A stretch of 64,000 bases of DNA from Bariatricus massiliensis (GCF_900086725.1 NZ_LT574837.1:126501-190500), one strand, 5' to 3'. Shown: positions 1-9,115, numbered from the stretch's first letter. Numbers and translations are program-made. The notes: generated from the letters alone by a model not told the origin.

Positions 1-1
1 A

Positions 2-1012
2 AATTGGAAAGGCATGCTCCTATGCCTTATCATCTCCGTACCATGCTGGCTGCTAGGCCAGAAATTTCCTATAATAGGCGGGCCGGTCTTCGCGATCATT
101 GCCGGTATGGTCATCACATTGTTTTTGAAAGATAAAACCGCATTTCAAGACGGAATCACATTCACATCAAAAAAAGTGCTGCAGTACGCTGTCATTTTAC
201 TCGGATTTGGTCTGAACTTGTCTGTCATTTTAGAGACAGGAAGACAGTCCCTGCCGATTATCATCGCCACAATCTCCACCTCGCTGATTATTTCCTATGT
301 CCTGCACCGTGCAATGCACATACCGGGTAAAATCTCTACTCTGGTGGGCGTAGGCTCTTCCATCTGTGGCGGCTCTGCCATTGCGGCCACCGCGCCGGTC
401 ATTGACGCCGACGATGAAGAGGTCGCTCAGGCTATCTCCGTTATCTTTTTCTTCAATGTTCTGGCCGCCTTATTATTCCCCGCCTTCGGGGCTCTGATTG
501 GATTTTCCACAGGGAGCGGGGAGGCCTTCGGAATCTTTGCCGGAACTGCAGTAAATGATACTTCCTCCGTGACTGCGGCAGCTTCTACATGGGATTCGCT
601 CTACCAGCTGGGCTCCGCCACACTGGACAAGGCAGTGACCGTCAAGCTGACACGTACATTGGCTATTATACCCATTACTTTAGTTTTGGCTTTTATCCGC
701 ACGAAAAACGCAAAAGCCGACGGACAAAAAGTAGATTTCAAAAAGATTTTCCCTTTCTTTATCCTCTACTTTATCCTCGCCTCCGTCATAACGACCGTTG
801 CGATTGAAGCCGGTGTTTCCCCGGACTTTTTTGCCCCGATCAAGACACTGAGCAAGTTCTTCATTGTATTAGCCATGAGCGCCATCGGCCTGAATACCAA
901 TATCGTAAAATTGGTGAAGACCGGAGGAAAGCCAATCATCATGGGCTTGTGCTGCTGGATTGGCATCACCGGGGTAAGTCTCTTGATGCAGCGTCTGCTA
1001 GGTATCTGGTAA
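2..1012 (+). CDS. YeiH/UPF0324-type putative sulfate exporter (5' end cut by window)
   Basis: Polytopic membrane protein of the YeiH (UPF0324, Cons_hypoth698) family, often labelled putative sulfate exporter; the real substrate of most members is unknown. The sequence is almost wholly hydrophobic, with about ten membrane segments, and carries family-typical glycine-rich stretches such as GVGSSICGGSAIAA and GTAVNDTSSV. The first ATG in the window is at 14, but the frame is open to the left edge and the codons before it (N-W-K-G) fit the usual family N-terminus, so the true start very probably lies outside the window. The C-terminus is complete. It converges on the PfkB gene at 1022 with only nine bases between the stops, and no separate terminator fits there. 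Function is by family only. Confidence 0.85.
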   Translation, partial: NWKGMLLCLIISVPCWLLGQKFPIIGGPVFAIIAGMVITLFLKDKTAFQDGITFTSKKVLQYAVILLGFGLNLSVILETGRQSLPIIIATISTSLIISYVLHRAMHIPGKISTLVGVGSSICGGSAIAATAPVIDADDEEVAQAISVIFFFNVLAALLFPAFGALIGFSTGSGEAFGIFAGTAVNDTSSVTAAASTWDSLYQLGSATLDKAVTVKLTRTLAIIPITLVLAFIRTKNAKADGQKVDFKKIFPFFILYFILASVITTVAIEAGVSPDFFAPIKTLSKFFIVLAMSAIGLNTNIVKLVKTGGKPIIMGLCCWIGITGVSLLMQRLLGIW

Positions 1013-1021
1013 CGCCCGCTT

Positions 1022-1924
1022 CTATATGCCATCAATCCAGGTCGTCGCACCGACTTTCTCCACCGCGCGGGCTCCACACCAATTTGCGTATTTTGCGCAC
1101 TCCCGCAATTCTTTTCCACGAGAGAGGGCCAAAAGAAATCCTGCCACAAAGCTATCCCCAGCTCCGGTAGTATCCACACAGTTGACCCCCTTCTCGGCTG
1201 GAACCAGCGCTTCCTCGGTATTACTTTTTATGTAACACCCATCGGAACCACACTTGATAACAACGTGTTTGACTCCTGCTTCCAAAAAAGCCTGAGCTGA
1301 CTGCCGTATCTCTGTTTCACCTGTCACCAGCGCGGCTTCCTCCGCATTCGGGAACAAATAATCTACATAAGCCAGCGCAGGGGCGATATCAGCAAGTGTC
1401 TCCCCATTCTTACGTTTTGTCATGTCCGCACACACAATCATCCCCTGCTCCTTTGCTTTAGAGAAAAGAGACACCAACTGTTCTGTCTTAATCTTCGGAA
1501 ACACAAAGATACTGGCAAAACAGAGAATCTTTGCCTCTTTCGGAAACGGCATATGGATATCCGAGATTTGAAGTCTGCGCAGACTTCCTCTTGAGTTGGT
1601 GAGAAAGCTCCGCTCACCGTTTTTCTGTACAAGAACTACATTAATTCCAGTGGACAACCCACTTTTGAATTGCTCTCTTCCAATTATTACGCCCCGTTTT
1701 TCGCAGTAGTCCCGCAGCAATTCTCCTGCCATGTCATCTCCCACAACCGTCTCCAGCGAAACTTCAGCCCCAAGTCCCGCCAATACTACAGCTTCATTGA
1801 GCGCGTCTCCGCCCGGTGACATTTGAATATTGTCGGCCGGATACGAGCCACTTTGAAAGACTTCCCGCTCTACAGGCACTGCAAGAACATCCAAAATGGC
1901 CGCCCCTATAACAAGAATCCTCAT
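1022..1924 (-). CDS. PfkB-family carbohydrate kinase
   Basis: Ribokinase-like sugar or nucleoside kinase of about 300 residues. The N-terminal sugar-binding region carries the GGDALNEA motif and the C-terminal half carries DTTGAGDSF near residue 250, whose second Asp is the family's catalytic base and whose GAG forms the anion hole. The substrate cannot be told from sequence. Two starts are possible: a GTG at 1930 that shares a base with the stop of the upstream hydrolase gene, or an ATG at 1924. I chose the ATG because a GAGGG ribosome site (1934-1938) sits nine bases before it but only three before the GTG. The tight junction implies co-transcription and translational coupling with the hydrolase gene. 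Confidence 0.88.
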   Translation of the reverse strand: MRILVIGAAILDVLAVPVEREVFQSGSYPADNIQMSPGGDALNEAVVLAGLGAEVSLETVVGDDMAGELLRDYCEKRGVIIGREQFKSGLSTGINVVLVQKNGERSFLTNSRGSLRRLQISDIHMPFPKEAKILCFASIFVFPKIKTEQLVSLFSKAKEQGMIVCADMTKRKNGETLADIAPALAYVDYLFPNAEEAALVTGETEIRQSAQAFLEAGVKHVVIKCGSDGCYIKSNTEEALVPAEKGVNCVDTTGAGDSFVAGFLLALSRGKELRECAKYANWCGARAVEKVGATTWIDGI

Positions 1925-1929
1925 ATCCA

Positions 1930-3033
1930 CTATCCCTCTTTTTCACTATCCAGAACTAATTCTTTCAAATGCCCAAACAGACTCTTCAACAAGTCATCTA
2001 CGGCAGTCTTTGTCTCCGGGCGGAGGGACTCTGCCTTCTTCATCATTACGGAAACATAACGCAGCCCGCCTTCCTGAAGGCCGGTAAGCGTCTGCGCCCC
2101 GGTAGCCTCTAATACAGAAAAGAAATCACCAACGACTTCCGCCCTCATGTCCGGCTCTAAATTTTCAAGCCAATTATGTAATGTATCGTTAAAAATCTCC
2201 GTTCTCCTGTCAATTTTTTCCTTTTTCAAAAATCTAGCCCCAAGCACTTCCCACGACAGGCCGTCATGCTGGAGAATCCCTTTCTGAGAACTGCTGATTA
2301 CTGTCGGTTCATCTCCATGTTCCAATATCATTCCAATAACAGACGCTTCAGGCACGAATCTTTGTATTTTAGGCAGAATACGCTGAAAGCCTGAAGTAGT
2401 CAAAAAGGTGCCCAAAAACCCCGGCCCGTCATTACAGTAGACGACCTCAATCCGTTCCTGCACATTCGGCTCACACATAGCCGCCGCATATACCGCCAGA
2501 TTGCCGCCCTTAGAGTGTCCTCCTACCCACAGTTTCCTCATGCTGTTACCGGCCACCTCATTCAGATAATCAGCTGCCTTCCTCTGAGCTGGAACCACAC
2601 CCGCACTGAGTTGAAAATCCTCTTTCCATCCCACAATCGTATCATCCGTCCCTCGGTATGCAATGTACGAAGTCCCATCATCCAGAACCACCTCCAAAGC
2701 CGCAAATTGGAATTGCTCATCAAAAGCCAGTTCATTCACATAATTCTGGATTTTGGCATTACAAAATCTAGGAGACCCAGCCATGGCCTCCATTACATAC
2801 GGAGCCAGCCGTATAAAAGAGCGGTCCGCTTTCAAACACTCCGGAGAATACAAGTCAAAAAACAAATCTGACGCCTCCTTCACCGTCATTGCCCCCATCT
2901 GGGGAGCAGGCGCTATCCCATCTAAATTTACATAAGATAAATATGACAAAATCAGATTGTCAACCTCGCAAAATGGGGACTGAGATAATGTCAAATCCCC
3001 TCTCCATTGTAGATAATCCATTATATTCGGCAT
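1930..3033 (-). CDS. DUF2974 / Mbeg1-like alpha/beta hydrolase
   Basis: Cytoplasmic alpha/beta-hydrolase-like protein of 367 residues related to DUF2974 (Mbeg1-like) proteins, which resemble lipases. The nucleophile elbow GHSKGG is at about residue 174, preceded by the YRGTDDT stretch that in lipase-like folds lies near the oxyanion hole. There is no signal peptide. Natural substrate unknown. The open frame begins at a GTG at 3054, but the ATG at 3033 (MPNIMDYL) matches the family N-terminus and has GGAG 11 bases upstream, so that start is used. It is the first gene of a two-gene unit with the PfkB kinase, driven by the promoter at 3138-3166. Confidence 0.82.
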   Translation of the reverse strand: MPNIMDYLQWRGDLTLSQSPFCEVDNLILSYLSYVNLDGIAPAPQMGAMTVKEASDLFFDLYSPECLKADRSFIRLAPYVMEAMAGSPRFCNAKIQNYVNELAFDEQFQFAALEVVLDDGTSYIAYRGTDDTIVGWKEDFQLSAGVVPAQRKAADYLNEVAGNSMRKLWVGGHSKGGNLAVYAAAMCEPNVQERIEVVYCNDGPGFLGTFLTTSGFQRILPKIQRFVPEASVIGMILEHGDEPTVISSSQKGILQHDGLSWEVLGARFLKKEKIDRRTEIFNDTLHNWLENLEPDMRAEVVGDFFSVLEATGAQTLTGLQEGGLRYVSVMMKKAESLRPETKTAVDDLLKSLFGHLKELVLDSEKEG

Positions 3034-3137
3034 CGAACGTATTTCTCCTTCCACTATTCTTCTGCATTCACTGTAAGTCTTCTATAGGATGCTCATTTAT
3101 CTAATGCCCCTCTCTTAAACAAGTCAAAGCTAGGGAT

Positions 3138-3166
3138 ATTATAAAGTGAGAGAGCGACCTTGTCAA
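3138..3166 (-). promoter_or_regulatory. sigma-A promoter for the hydrolase-kinase operon
   Basis: Minus-strand TTGACA (3161-3166), a 17-base spacer, then TATAAT (3138-3143). Both boxes match the consensus exactly. It lies about 105 bases before the hydrolase start; nothing else minus-strand lies between. Confidence 0.8.
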
Positions 3167-3268
3167 TGTTATTGTACTTTCTCCGGGTAAAATTCTTACG
3201 AGTTTTCTTGCCCAAACCCTGTCATGAAAATGGGGCTTCTCATGGACGGGCGATGCATTTACATGAAT

Positions 3269-3448
3269 TCATCCAATCCCCCCTAATCTCTTTCCCTCGC
3301 GAAGCTTAATTCCACACACATCGCATATCTGCTCCAGCCTCGCTTCCACAATTACATTTGAAACTCTTACTTCTTTGGGCGCTCCAAATTGAAATGCTGT
3401 AAATGGTAAAGGTGCTTCCTTCTCATAACACCTTAATGTCTTCTCCAT
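3269..3448 (-). CDS. small hypothetical protein with CxxC motif
   Basis: Open frame of 59 codons on the minus strand between the hydrolase promoter and the acetyltransferase gene. The product is charged and ends with ICDVCG, a single CxxC that could bind metal, followed by a Lys/Arg-rich tail. No clear Shine-Dalgarno sequence precedes the ATG (only a distant GGAA), and I recognise no family. It could be a real small protein, a remnant of a larger gene, or chance. Listed because the stretch 3167-3491 otherwise holds nothing I can identify. Confidence 0.3.
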   Translation of the reverse strand: MEKTLRCYEKEAPLPFTAFQFGAPKEVRVSNVIVEARLEQICDVCGIKLREGKRLGGIG

Positions 3449-3491
3449 GTTTATGCTCGCTACTATTCCAAGCTTGTTACTAATCTTATTG

Positions 3492-3989
3492 TCAATTACT
3501 CTGTTCTCCCAATTTTTTTGTCATCACTATTGCAGGGGATTTCTTATTTCCCCATTCAAGCACAATAGTCTCTTGTGATATAAAACCTTGCTTTTCCCAA
3601 AATGGGATCACATTATTATTATAATCGTTTACAACGTCAATACGAATTTTGTCTTTCCCAATAGTTTTCATCTCTTTTTCAAACTGATTATACAGCTTTT
3701 TCCCGATACCCTGCCTTTGCAATTCTGCGTCTAACATTATGAGAGACAGATAAACTGTATCGTCTGCTTTATAATCAATAACACCTATCACTTGTTCTGT
3801 ATCGTTGGAGACAATCACCGAGGACAAGAAATTCATCTTCTCCATTTCTGTTAACTCATTTTCTATAAACCTCTCGTCAACTTTAGCACTGCCTAAATGA
3901 TTCTTTAAAAAGCTCGTATTTGAGTTATATATTTTTAAAATACTTACAATATCCTTTTTTTCTGCTTTTCTAAATGAATAATTACTCAT
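3492..3989 (-). CDS. GNAT-family N-acetyltransferase
   Basis: Acetyl-CoA-dependent N-acetyltransferase of 165 residues, predicted cytosolic; acceptor substrate unknown. The fold is visible from SFRKAEKKDI at the N-terminus through the acetyl-CoA-binding motif A, with QRQGIGKKLYNQFE at about residues 90-103 (the Q/RxxGxG/A signature) and a following IRIDVVNDYNNNVIPFWEKQGF stretch typical of strand beta-5 and alpha-4. The open frame extends upstream to 4052, but the ATG at 3989 has a GGAAGAAGAA ribosome site directly before it and starts at the usual family N-terminus. It stands alone, with a dyad at 4115-4130 in its upstream region. Confidence 0.85.
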   Translation of the reverse strand: MSNYSFRKAEKKDIVSILKIYNSNTSFLKNHLGSAKVDERFIENELTEMEKMNFLSSVIVSNDTEQVIGVIDYKADDTVYLSLIMLDAELQRQGIGKKLYNQFEKEMKTIGKDKIRIDVVNDYNNNVIPFWEKQGFISQETIVLEWGNKKSPAIVMTKKLGEQSN

Positions 3990-4114
3990 TTCTTCTTCCT
4001 TCCGAAAACGCACTCTTTTCCGCTGTTTTTTCCCGTGGCACATCTCCGGCAAATTTTTCTGCCGAAACGACTTCGATTAATTTACTATGAATTCACTGAT
4101 AATTTGCTTACGTC

Positions 4115-4130
4115 GGTATACTAATATACC
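4115..4130. promoter_or_regulatory. inverted repeat GGTATA-CTAA-TATACC
   Basis: Perfect 6+4+6 dyad 126 bases upstream of the acetyltransferase start, in the 377-base gap between it and tuf. It could be an operator. The rest of the gap (3990-4290) is AT-rich with no gene I can support; its right end holds the tuf terminator. Confidence 0.35.
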
Positions 4131-4290
4131 CATAAATTGGGTCTTTTAATCATTTGTAATCTTTTAACGCCTACCATGCCCCCAATGCCCGAACAGAATT
4201 TCACAATCTATTATTCAATCGCCTTTTATCCTTCACTCTCATTATATATGAATTTACATCTTTTACAATTTTATTTTGTACTTTTTCTCA

Positions 4291-4332
4291 AAAAGAAAAA
4301 CCGCAACCCCTTGAAAAAACAAAGGATTGCGG
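4291..4332 (-). terminator. rho-independent terminator of tuf
   Basis: Thirteen-base-pair stem (4301-4313 with 4320-4332, two G-U pairs) and a six-base loop, followed on the minus strand by TTTTTCTTTTT. It lies 35 bases after the tuf stop. Confidence 0.9.
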
Positions 4333-4366
4333 GCTTCTTTAATAATATTTGATTCTAAATCAATGA

Positions 4367-5560
4367 TTACTCAATGATAGTAGCAACACGGCCTGAACCT
4401 ACTGTACGTCCACCTTCACGGATAGCGAAACGGAGACCCTGCTCCATAGCTACCGGATGAATCAATTCGATAGACATCTCTACGTTGTCACCAGGCATGC
4501 ACATTTCTACACCTTCAGGAAGGTTACATACACCTGTAACGTCTGTTGTTCTGAAGTAGAACTGCGGTCTGTAGTTGTTGAAGAACGGAGTATGACGTCC
4601 ACCTTCATCTTTTGTCAGAACGTAAACCTGAGCTGTAAATTTGTGATGACATTTTACAGAACCTGGTTTAACAAGAACCTGACCTCTTTCGATCTCGTCT
4701 CTCTGAACACCACGAAGAAGAGCACCAATGTTATCACCAGCCTGAGCTTCGTCAAGAAGTTTACGGAACATTTCGATACCAGTTACAACAACTTTACGTG
4801 TTTCTTCTTTGATACCAACGATTTCAACTTCTTCAGATACATGAAGAACACCACGTTCTACTCTACCTGTAGCAACTGTACCACGTCCTGTGATAGAGAA
4901 TACATCCTCTACAGGCATAAGGAACGGCTGGTCTGTAGCACGCTGTGGATCCGGAATATAAGAATCTACTGCTGCCATAAGTTCCATGATCTTGTCTCCC
5001 CATTCTCCTGAAGGATCTTCAAGAGCTTTCAGAGCAGAACCCTGAATAATCGGAGTGTCATCTCCCGGGAATTCGTACTCGTCAAGAAGTTCACGGATTT
5101 CCATCTCTACTAATTCAAGAAGTTCTTCATCGTCTACCATGTCACATTTGTTCATGAATACAACGATGTAAGGTACACCTACCTGACGAGAAAGCAGAAT
5201 ATGCTCTCTTGTCTGAGCCATAACACCATCAGTAGCAGCAACAACAAGGATAGCACCATCCATCTGAGCTGCACCTGTGATCATGTTCTTAACGTAGTCA
5301 GCATGTCCCGGGCAGTCTACGTGAGCGTAGTGACGGTTCTCTGTCTCATACTCAACGTGAGCTGTAGAGATTGTGATACCACGTTCTCTTTCTTCCGGAG
5401 CTTTATCGATGTTTTCAAAATCTACTGCAGCATTACCAGCAACTCTTTCAGAAAGAGTCTTTGTGATAGCAGCTGTCAGAGTAGTTTTACCATGGTCAAC
5501 GTGACCGATTGTACCGATATTACAATGTGGTTTGTTTCTTTCAAATTTAGCTTTTGCCAT
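4367..5560 (-). CDS. tuf: elongation factor Tu
   Basis: GTPase that delivers aminoacyl-tRNA to the ribosome, 397 residues, full length. GTP-binding motifs are intact: GHVDHGKT (G1), the RGITISTAH switch I, DCPGHADYV (G3) and NKCDMVD (G4), followed by domains II and III ending in VATIIE. AGGAGG sits just before the ATG. It is the last gene of the str group (rpsL-rpsG-fusA-tuf) and has both the upstream readthrough context and its own promoter at 5635-5663, a usual arrangement that lets tuf be made in excess over the other genes. The terminator at 4291-4332 ends the unit. Confidence 0.98.
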   Translation of the reverse strand: MAKAKFERNKPHCNIGTIGHVDHGKTTLTAAITKTLSERVAGNAAVDFENIDKAPEERERGITISTAHVEYETENRHYAHVDCPGHADYVKNMITGAAQMDGAILVVAATDGVMAQTREHILLSRQVGVPYIVVFMNKCDMVDDEELLELVEMEIRELLDEYEFPGDDTPIIQGSALKALEDPSGEWGDKIMELMAAVDSYIPDPQRATDQPFLMPVEDVFSITGRGTVATGRVERGVLHVSEEVEIVGIKEETRKVVVTGIEMFRKLLDEAQAGDNIGALLRGVQRDEIERGQVLVKPGSVKCHHKFTAQVYVLTKDEGGRHTPFFNNYRPQFYFRTTDVTGVCNLPEGVEMCMPGDNVEMSIELIHPVAMEQGLRFAIREGGRTVGSGRVATIIE

Positions 5561-5634
5561 TTTGAATATCCTCCTTAATATAGCACCCTTTTGGGCATTT
5601 TTTTATTTTCGATGTTTTTACTCGGCTAATTCTG

Positions 5635-5663
5635 ATTATATTTCAAATACTACAGTTTTTCAA
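5635..5663 (-). promoter_or_regulatory. internal promoter for tuf
   Basis: Minus-strand TTGAAA (5658-5663), 17-base spacer, TATAAT (5635-5640), in the 142-base gap between fusA and tuf. A small GC hairpin follows about 50 bases downstream, before the ribosome site. Confidence 0.75.
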
Positions 5664-5702
5664 GCCTTTTTCACATTTTTTTACTGTCTTTACAAAAAAT
5701 GA

Positions 5703-7820
5703 CTAAGCACCCTTGTTAGACAATACTTTCTCTTGAACTGACTTCGGAACCGGCTCATATTTCTCAAAGAACATTGAGTAGTTTCCACGTCCCTGTGTCT
5801 TGGAACGTAAGTCTGTTGAGTAACCGAACATTTCAGAAAGCGGAACATATCCTCTAACTATCTTACCGCCACCCAAATCGTCCATACCTTCGATACGGCC
5901 ACGTCTGGAGTTAATGTCACCGATAACATCCCCCATGTATTCCTCCGGCATTGTTACTTCTACTTTCATGATTGGCTCAAGAAGTACCGGTGAAGCCTTC
6001 TTCATAGCATCCTTGAACGCAAGAGAACCTGCGATGTGGAATGCCATTTCACTTGAATCGACTTCATGGTAAGACCCATCATATACGGTCGCGTGAATAC
6101 CAACAACCGGGAATCCTCCCAGTGTACCGGCCTTCATAGCTTCCTCGATACCTTCTCCTACTGCCGGGATGTATTCCTTCGGAATCGCACCGCCGACAAC
6201 GCTGGAATCAAATTTATAAAGTTCTTCACCATTGACATCCATTGGCTCGAACTTAACTTTACAATGTCCGTACTGTCCACGTCCACCGGACTGCTTAGCA
6301 TATTTGCTGTCTACATCCACCGGTTTGGTGAAAGACTCTTTGTAAGCAACCTGAGGAGCGCCAACATTTGCCTCTACTTTGAATTCACGCAGAAGTCTGT
6401 CTACGATAATTTCAAGATGAAGTTCACCCATTCCGGCGATGATTGTCTGACCTGTCTCCTGATCAGTATGAGCACGGAATGTCGGGTCTTCTTCTGCAAG
6501 TTTTGCAAGAGATTCTCCAAGTTTTCCCTGAGAAGCCTTTGTCTTCGGCTCGATAGCAAGCTCGATAACCGGTTCTGGAAATTCCATGGACTCAAGAATT
6601 ACCGGATGTCTCTCATCACAGATGGTATCACCTGTGGTAGTAAACTTAAATCCGATTGCAGCCGCAATATCTCCGGCATATACTTTGTCCAGCTCTGCTC
6701 TCTTGTTAGCATGCATCTGCAGGATACGGCCGACACGTTCTTTTTTGCCCTTTGTCGCGTTCAGTACGTAGGAACCTGAATTAACGGAACCTGAGTAAAC
6801 ACGGAAGTAAGCAAGTTTACCAACGAACGGGTCTGTCATAATCTTAAATGCCAGTGCTGAGAACGGTTCATCGTCAGATGAATGTCTTACTACTTCGTTG
6901 CCGTCAGCATCAACACCCTCGATAGCCGGGATGTCTGTCGGCGCCGGCATATATTCAACAACTGCGTCCAGAAGTTTCTGAACACCTTTGTTTCTGTAAG
7001 CTGTACCACAGCAAACCGGAACTGCTGTACATTCGCATGTCGCTTTTCTTAATACTGCTTTTAACTGATCGACAGACGGAACCTCATCCTCGAGGTACAT
7101 CATCATCAGTTCGTCATCCAGCTCACAGATTTTTTCTACTAATTCTGTACGGTAAAGTTCTGCGTCGTCCTTCATTTCTTCCGGAATCTCTGTAACACTG
7201 ATATCTTCACCTTTTTCATCATTATAGATATAGGCCTGCATCTCCATCAAGTCGATGATTCCCTTGAAATCGTCTTCTTTTCCAATCGGAAGCTGAAGAC
7301 AGATTGCGTTCTTGCCTAATCTTGTCTTAATCTGTTCTACTGCATTGTAGAAATCTGCACCTAAAATGTCCATCTTGTTGATGAAAGCCATTCGCGGTAC
7401 ATTGTATGTGTCTGCCTGACGCCATACGTTTTCTGACTGAGGCTCAACACCACCCTTAGCACAGAATACACCTACGGCACCATCCAGTACACGAAGTGAA
7501 CGTTCAACTTCTACGGTAAAGTCAACGTGTCCCGGAGTATCAATGATATTGATACGATGTTCGAGAGCACCTTTTTTAGGCTTTGTTTCTTCTTCCAAAG
7601 TCCAATGACATGTCGTAGCTGCTGAAGTAATTGTGATTCCTCTTTCCTGTTCCTGCTCCATCCAGTCCATGGTAGCAGTACCCTCATGAGTGTCACCAAT
7701 CTTATAGTTAACACCGGTATAGTATAAGATACGTTCTGTCAGCGTAGTCTTACCAGCATCAATGTGAGCCATAATACCGATATTTCTGGTTCTCTCTAAT
7801 GGATATTCTCTTCCAGCCAA
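5703..7820 (-). CDS. fusA: elongation factor G
   Basis: Translocation GTPase of 705 residues, full length. AHIDAGKTT (P-loop, residues about 17-25), DTPGHVDFT and NKMD are intact, followed by domains II to V ending in the usual C-terminus. The start is a TTG at 7820 (MAGREYPLERTRNIG), with AGGAGG eight bases upstream; no in-frame ATG exists near the expected N-terminus, so TTG initiation is well supported. It lies downstream of rpsG across a 130-base spacer that contains a degenerate repeat shared with other ribosomal spacers, and upstream of tuf. Confidence 0.98.
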   Translation of the reverse strand: MAGREYPLERTRNIGIMAHIDAGKTTLTERILYYTGVNYKIGDTHEGTATMDWMEQEQERGITITSAATTCHWTLEEETKPKKGALEHRINIIDTPGHVDFTVEVERSLRVLDGAVGVFCAKGGVEPQSENVWRQADTYNVPRMAFINKMDILGADFYNAVEQIKTRLGKNAICLQLPIGKEDDFKGIIDLMEMQAYIYNDEKGEDISVTEIPEEMKDDAELYRTELVEKICELDDELMMMYLEDEVPSVDQLKAVLRKATCECTAVPVCCGTAYRNKGVQKLLDAVVEYMPAPTDIPAIEGVDADGNEVVRHSSDDEPFSALAFKIMTDPFVGKLAYFRVYSGSVNSGSYVLNATKGKKERVGRILQMHANKRAELDKVYAGDIAAAIGFKFTTTGDTICDERHPVILESMEFPEPVIELAIEPKTKASQGKLGESLAKLAEEDPTFRAHTDQETGQTIIAGMGELHLEIIVDRLLREFKVEANVGAPQVAYKESFTKPVDVDSKYAKQSGGRGQYGHCKVKFEPMDVNGEELYKFDSSVVGGAIPKEYIPAVGEGIEEAMKAGTLGGFPVVGIHATVYDGSYHEVDSSEMAFHIAGSLAFKDAMKKASPVLLEPIMKVEVTMPEEYMGDVIGDINSRRGRIEGMDDLGGGKIVRGYVPLSEMFGYSTDLRSKTQGRGNYSMFFEKYEPVPKSVQEKVLSNKGA

Positions 7821-7859
7821 GATTTTTTCCTCCTATAAATAGTTACACATATATGGTAG

Positions 7860-7945
7860 TTCTTCTAGCCTAGGCTTGAAAACACCTCGCCAAGTTACGA
7901 AGAACAAGCTTCGCACTAAACTCGTGAGGCACCTCGTTAAGTGCT
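7860..7945 (-). repeat. ribosomal-spacer repeat, copy 1 (rpsG-fusA)
   Basis: Minus-strand text contains GAGCACTT-AACGAGGTGC, then TTAGTGCGAA (7911-7920 on the plus strand as TTCGCACTAA), then ACTTGGCGAGGTG. The same words in the same order recur in the rpsL-rpsG and rplJ-rplL spacers, with a more diverged version in the rplK-rplA spacer. Several inverted repeats can form. Function unknown. Confidence 0.5.
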
Positions 7946-7950
7946 CTAGC

Positions 7951-8421
7951 TTAGAATCTGTAGTGTGCAAACGCTTTGTTTGCTTCTGCCATCTTGTGCA
8001 TATCTTCTTTCTTCTTTACTGATGCGCCAGTGTTGTTTGCCGCATCAAGAAGTTCATTTGCCAGTCTTTCTTCCATTGTCTTTTCGCCTCTTTTACGAGA
8101 GTACAATGTTAACCAGCGAAGAGCTAAAGCCTGTCTTCTTTCTGCTCTTACTTCAATCGGTACCTGATATGTTGCTCCACCGATACGTCTAGCCTTTACT
8201 TCCAGTACCGGCATGATGTTGTTCATTGCTTCTTCAAATACTTCGATTGCCGGCTTGTCAGCCTTCTCTGCAATTCTCTCAAATGCGCCATATACAATTT
8301 TCTGTGCTACACCTTTCTTACCATCAAGCATGATGTTGTTGATAAGTTTGGTAACAACCTTGTTATTGTATAATGGATCCGCTAATACGTCTCTTTTTTG
8401 AGTATGTCCTTTACGTGGCAC
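7951..8421 (-). CDS. rpsG: 30S ribosomal protein S7
   Basis: Small-subunit head protein that nucleates 16S rRNA 3'-domain assembly. From the chosen start it is 156 residues, the standard bacterial length, beginning PRKGHTQKRDVLADP and ending AHYRF. The frame is open up to 8487, but the GTG at 8421 has AAGGAGGG eight bases upstream and gives the exact family N-terminus, so the 22 extra codons are leader. Second gene of the str group, between rpsL and fusA. Confidence 0.97.
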   Translation of the reverse strand: MPRKGHTQKRDVLADPLYNNKVVTKLINNIMLDGKKGVAQKIVYGAFERIAEKADKPAIEVFEEAMNNIMPVLEVKARRIGGATYQVPIEVRAERRQALALRWLTLYSRKRGEKTMEERLANELLDAANNTGASVKKKEDMHKMAEANKAFAHYRF

Positions 8422-8692
8422 GGTTCTTCCCTCCTTATACATGGTGGCAAAGCTTCTGCTTTGCGTGAATAATTCATCGGTACTCACATGTGTCTTTCTA
8501 TGTGTCGCGGCTCACGGGGACTCCTCGGTACCGCCGTCTCCGGCGTTCTATCTGGATTCAACCCGCAACCAACTATAATCATAGTTCTGTTTGTGATACG
8601 ATAGTTCATAGTGTAGTTCTTTGTCGCTTTGCTCCAAAGAACAAAGTTCGCACTAACCTCGCAGTGCGCTAATGCTTCCGCTCGCTAAGTGC
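8422..8692 (-). repeat. rpsL-rpsG spacer with ribosomal-spacer repeat, copy 2
   Basis: A 271-base noncoding spacer, long for this junction. Its rpsL-proximal half (8645-8695) carries GCACTTAGCGAG and TTAGTGCGAA (plus 8647-8656) as in the other ribosomal spacers, plus a hairpin built on GTTCTTTG/CAAAGAAC. The rpsG-proximal half is GC-rich with short inverted repeats. No gene is seen. Confidence 0.5.
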
Positions 8693-9115
8693 TTACTTTT
8701 TAGCGTCTTTCGGTCTCTTTGCTCCGTATTTGGAACGAGCCTGACGTCTCTTTGCAACACCTGCTGTATCAAGAGTACCTCTTACGATATGGTATCTTGT
8801 ACCCGGTAAGTCCTTAACCCTTCCTCCACGGATAAGAACAACGCTATGCTCCTGAAGGTTGTGGCCTTCTCCTGGAATGTAGCTTGTTACTTCGATTCCG
8901 TTAGAAAGACGAACTCTGGCGATTTTTCTAAGCGCTGAGTTAGGCTTTTTCGGTGTAGCTGTCTTAACTGCTGTACATACGCCACGTTTCTGCGGTGCAG
9001 ATACATCAGTAGCTCTTTTTCTCAGAGAGTTGTATCCTTTCTGGAGAGCCGGAGCTGTTGATTTTTTAACAGCTGTTTCACGTCCTTTTCTTACTAACTG
9101 GTTGAATGTTGGCAT
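8693..9115 (-). CDS. rpsL: 30S ribosomal protein S12
   Basis: Decoding-centre protein of 140 residues, the usual length. It begins PTFNQLVRKGRE and has the conserved TPKKPNSALRK loop, whose Lys is a classic streptomycin-resistance position and is wild type here, then the RGGRVKDLPG loop. The ATG at 9115 is preceded by AGGAGGTG; the frame's earlier codon at 9124 is not used. First gene of the str group in this genome, with its own promoter at 9214-9242, because it is separated from rpoC by a large accessory block. Confidence 0.98.
   Translation of the reverse strand: MPTFNQLVRKGRETAVKKSTAPALQKGYNSLRKRATDVSAPQKRGVCTAVKTATPKKPNSALRKIARVRLSNGIEVTSYIPGEGHNLQEHSVVLIRGGRVKDLPGTRYHIVRGTLDTAGVAKRRQARSKYGAKRPKDAKK

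Noticed and set aside
6066..6779. 237-codon plus-strand frame inside fusA
   Set aside because: Mirror of codon bias in fusA; Cys/Phe/Ser-rich, no start signal. The same applies to long antisense frames in rpoB, rpoC, the GH genes and the MMPL operon.
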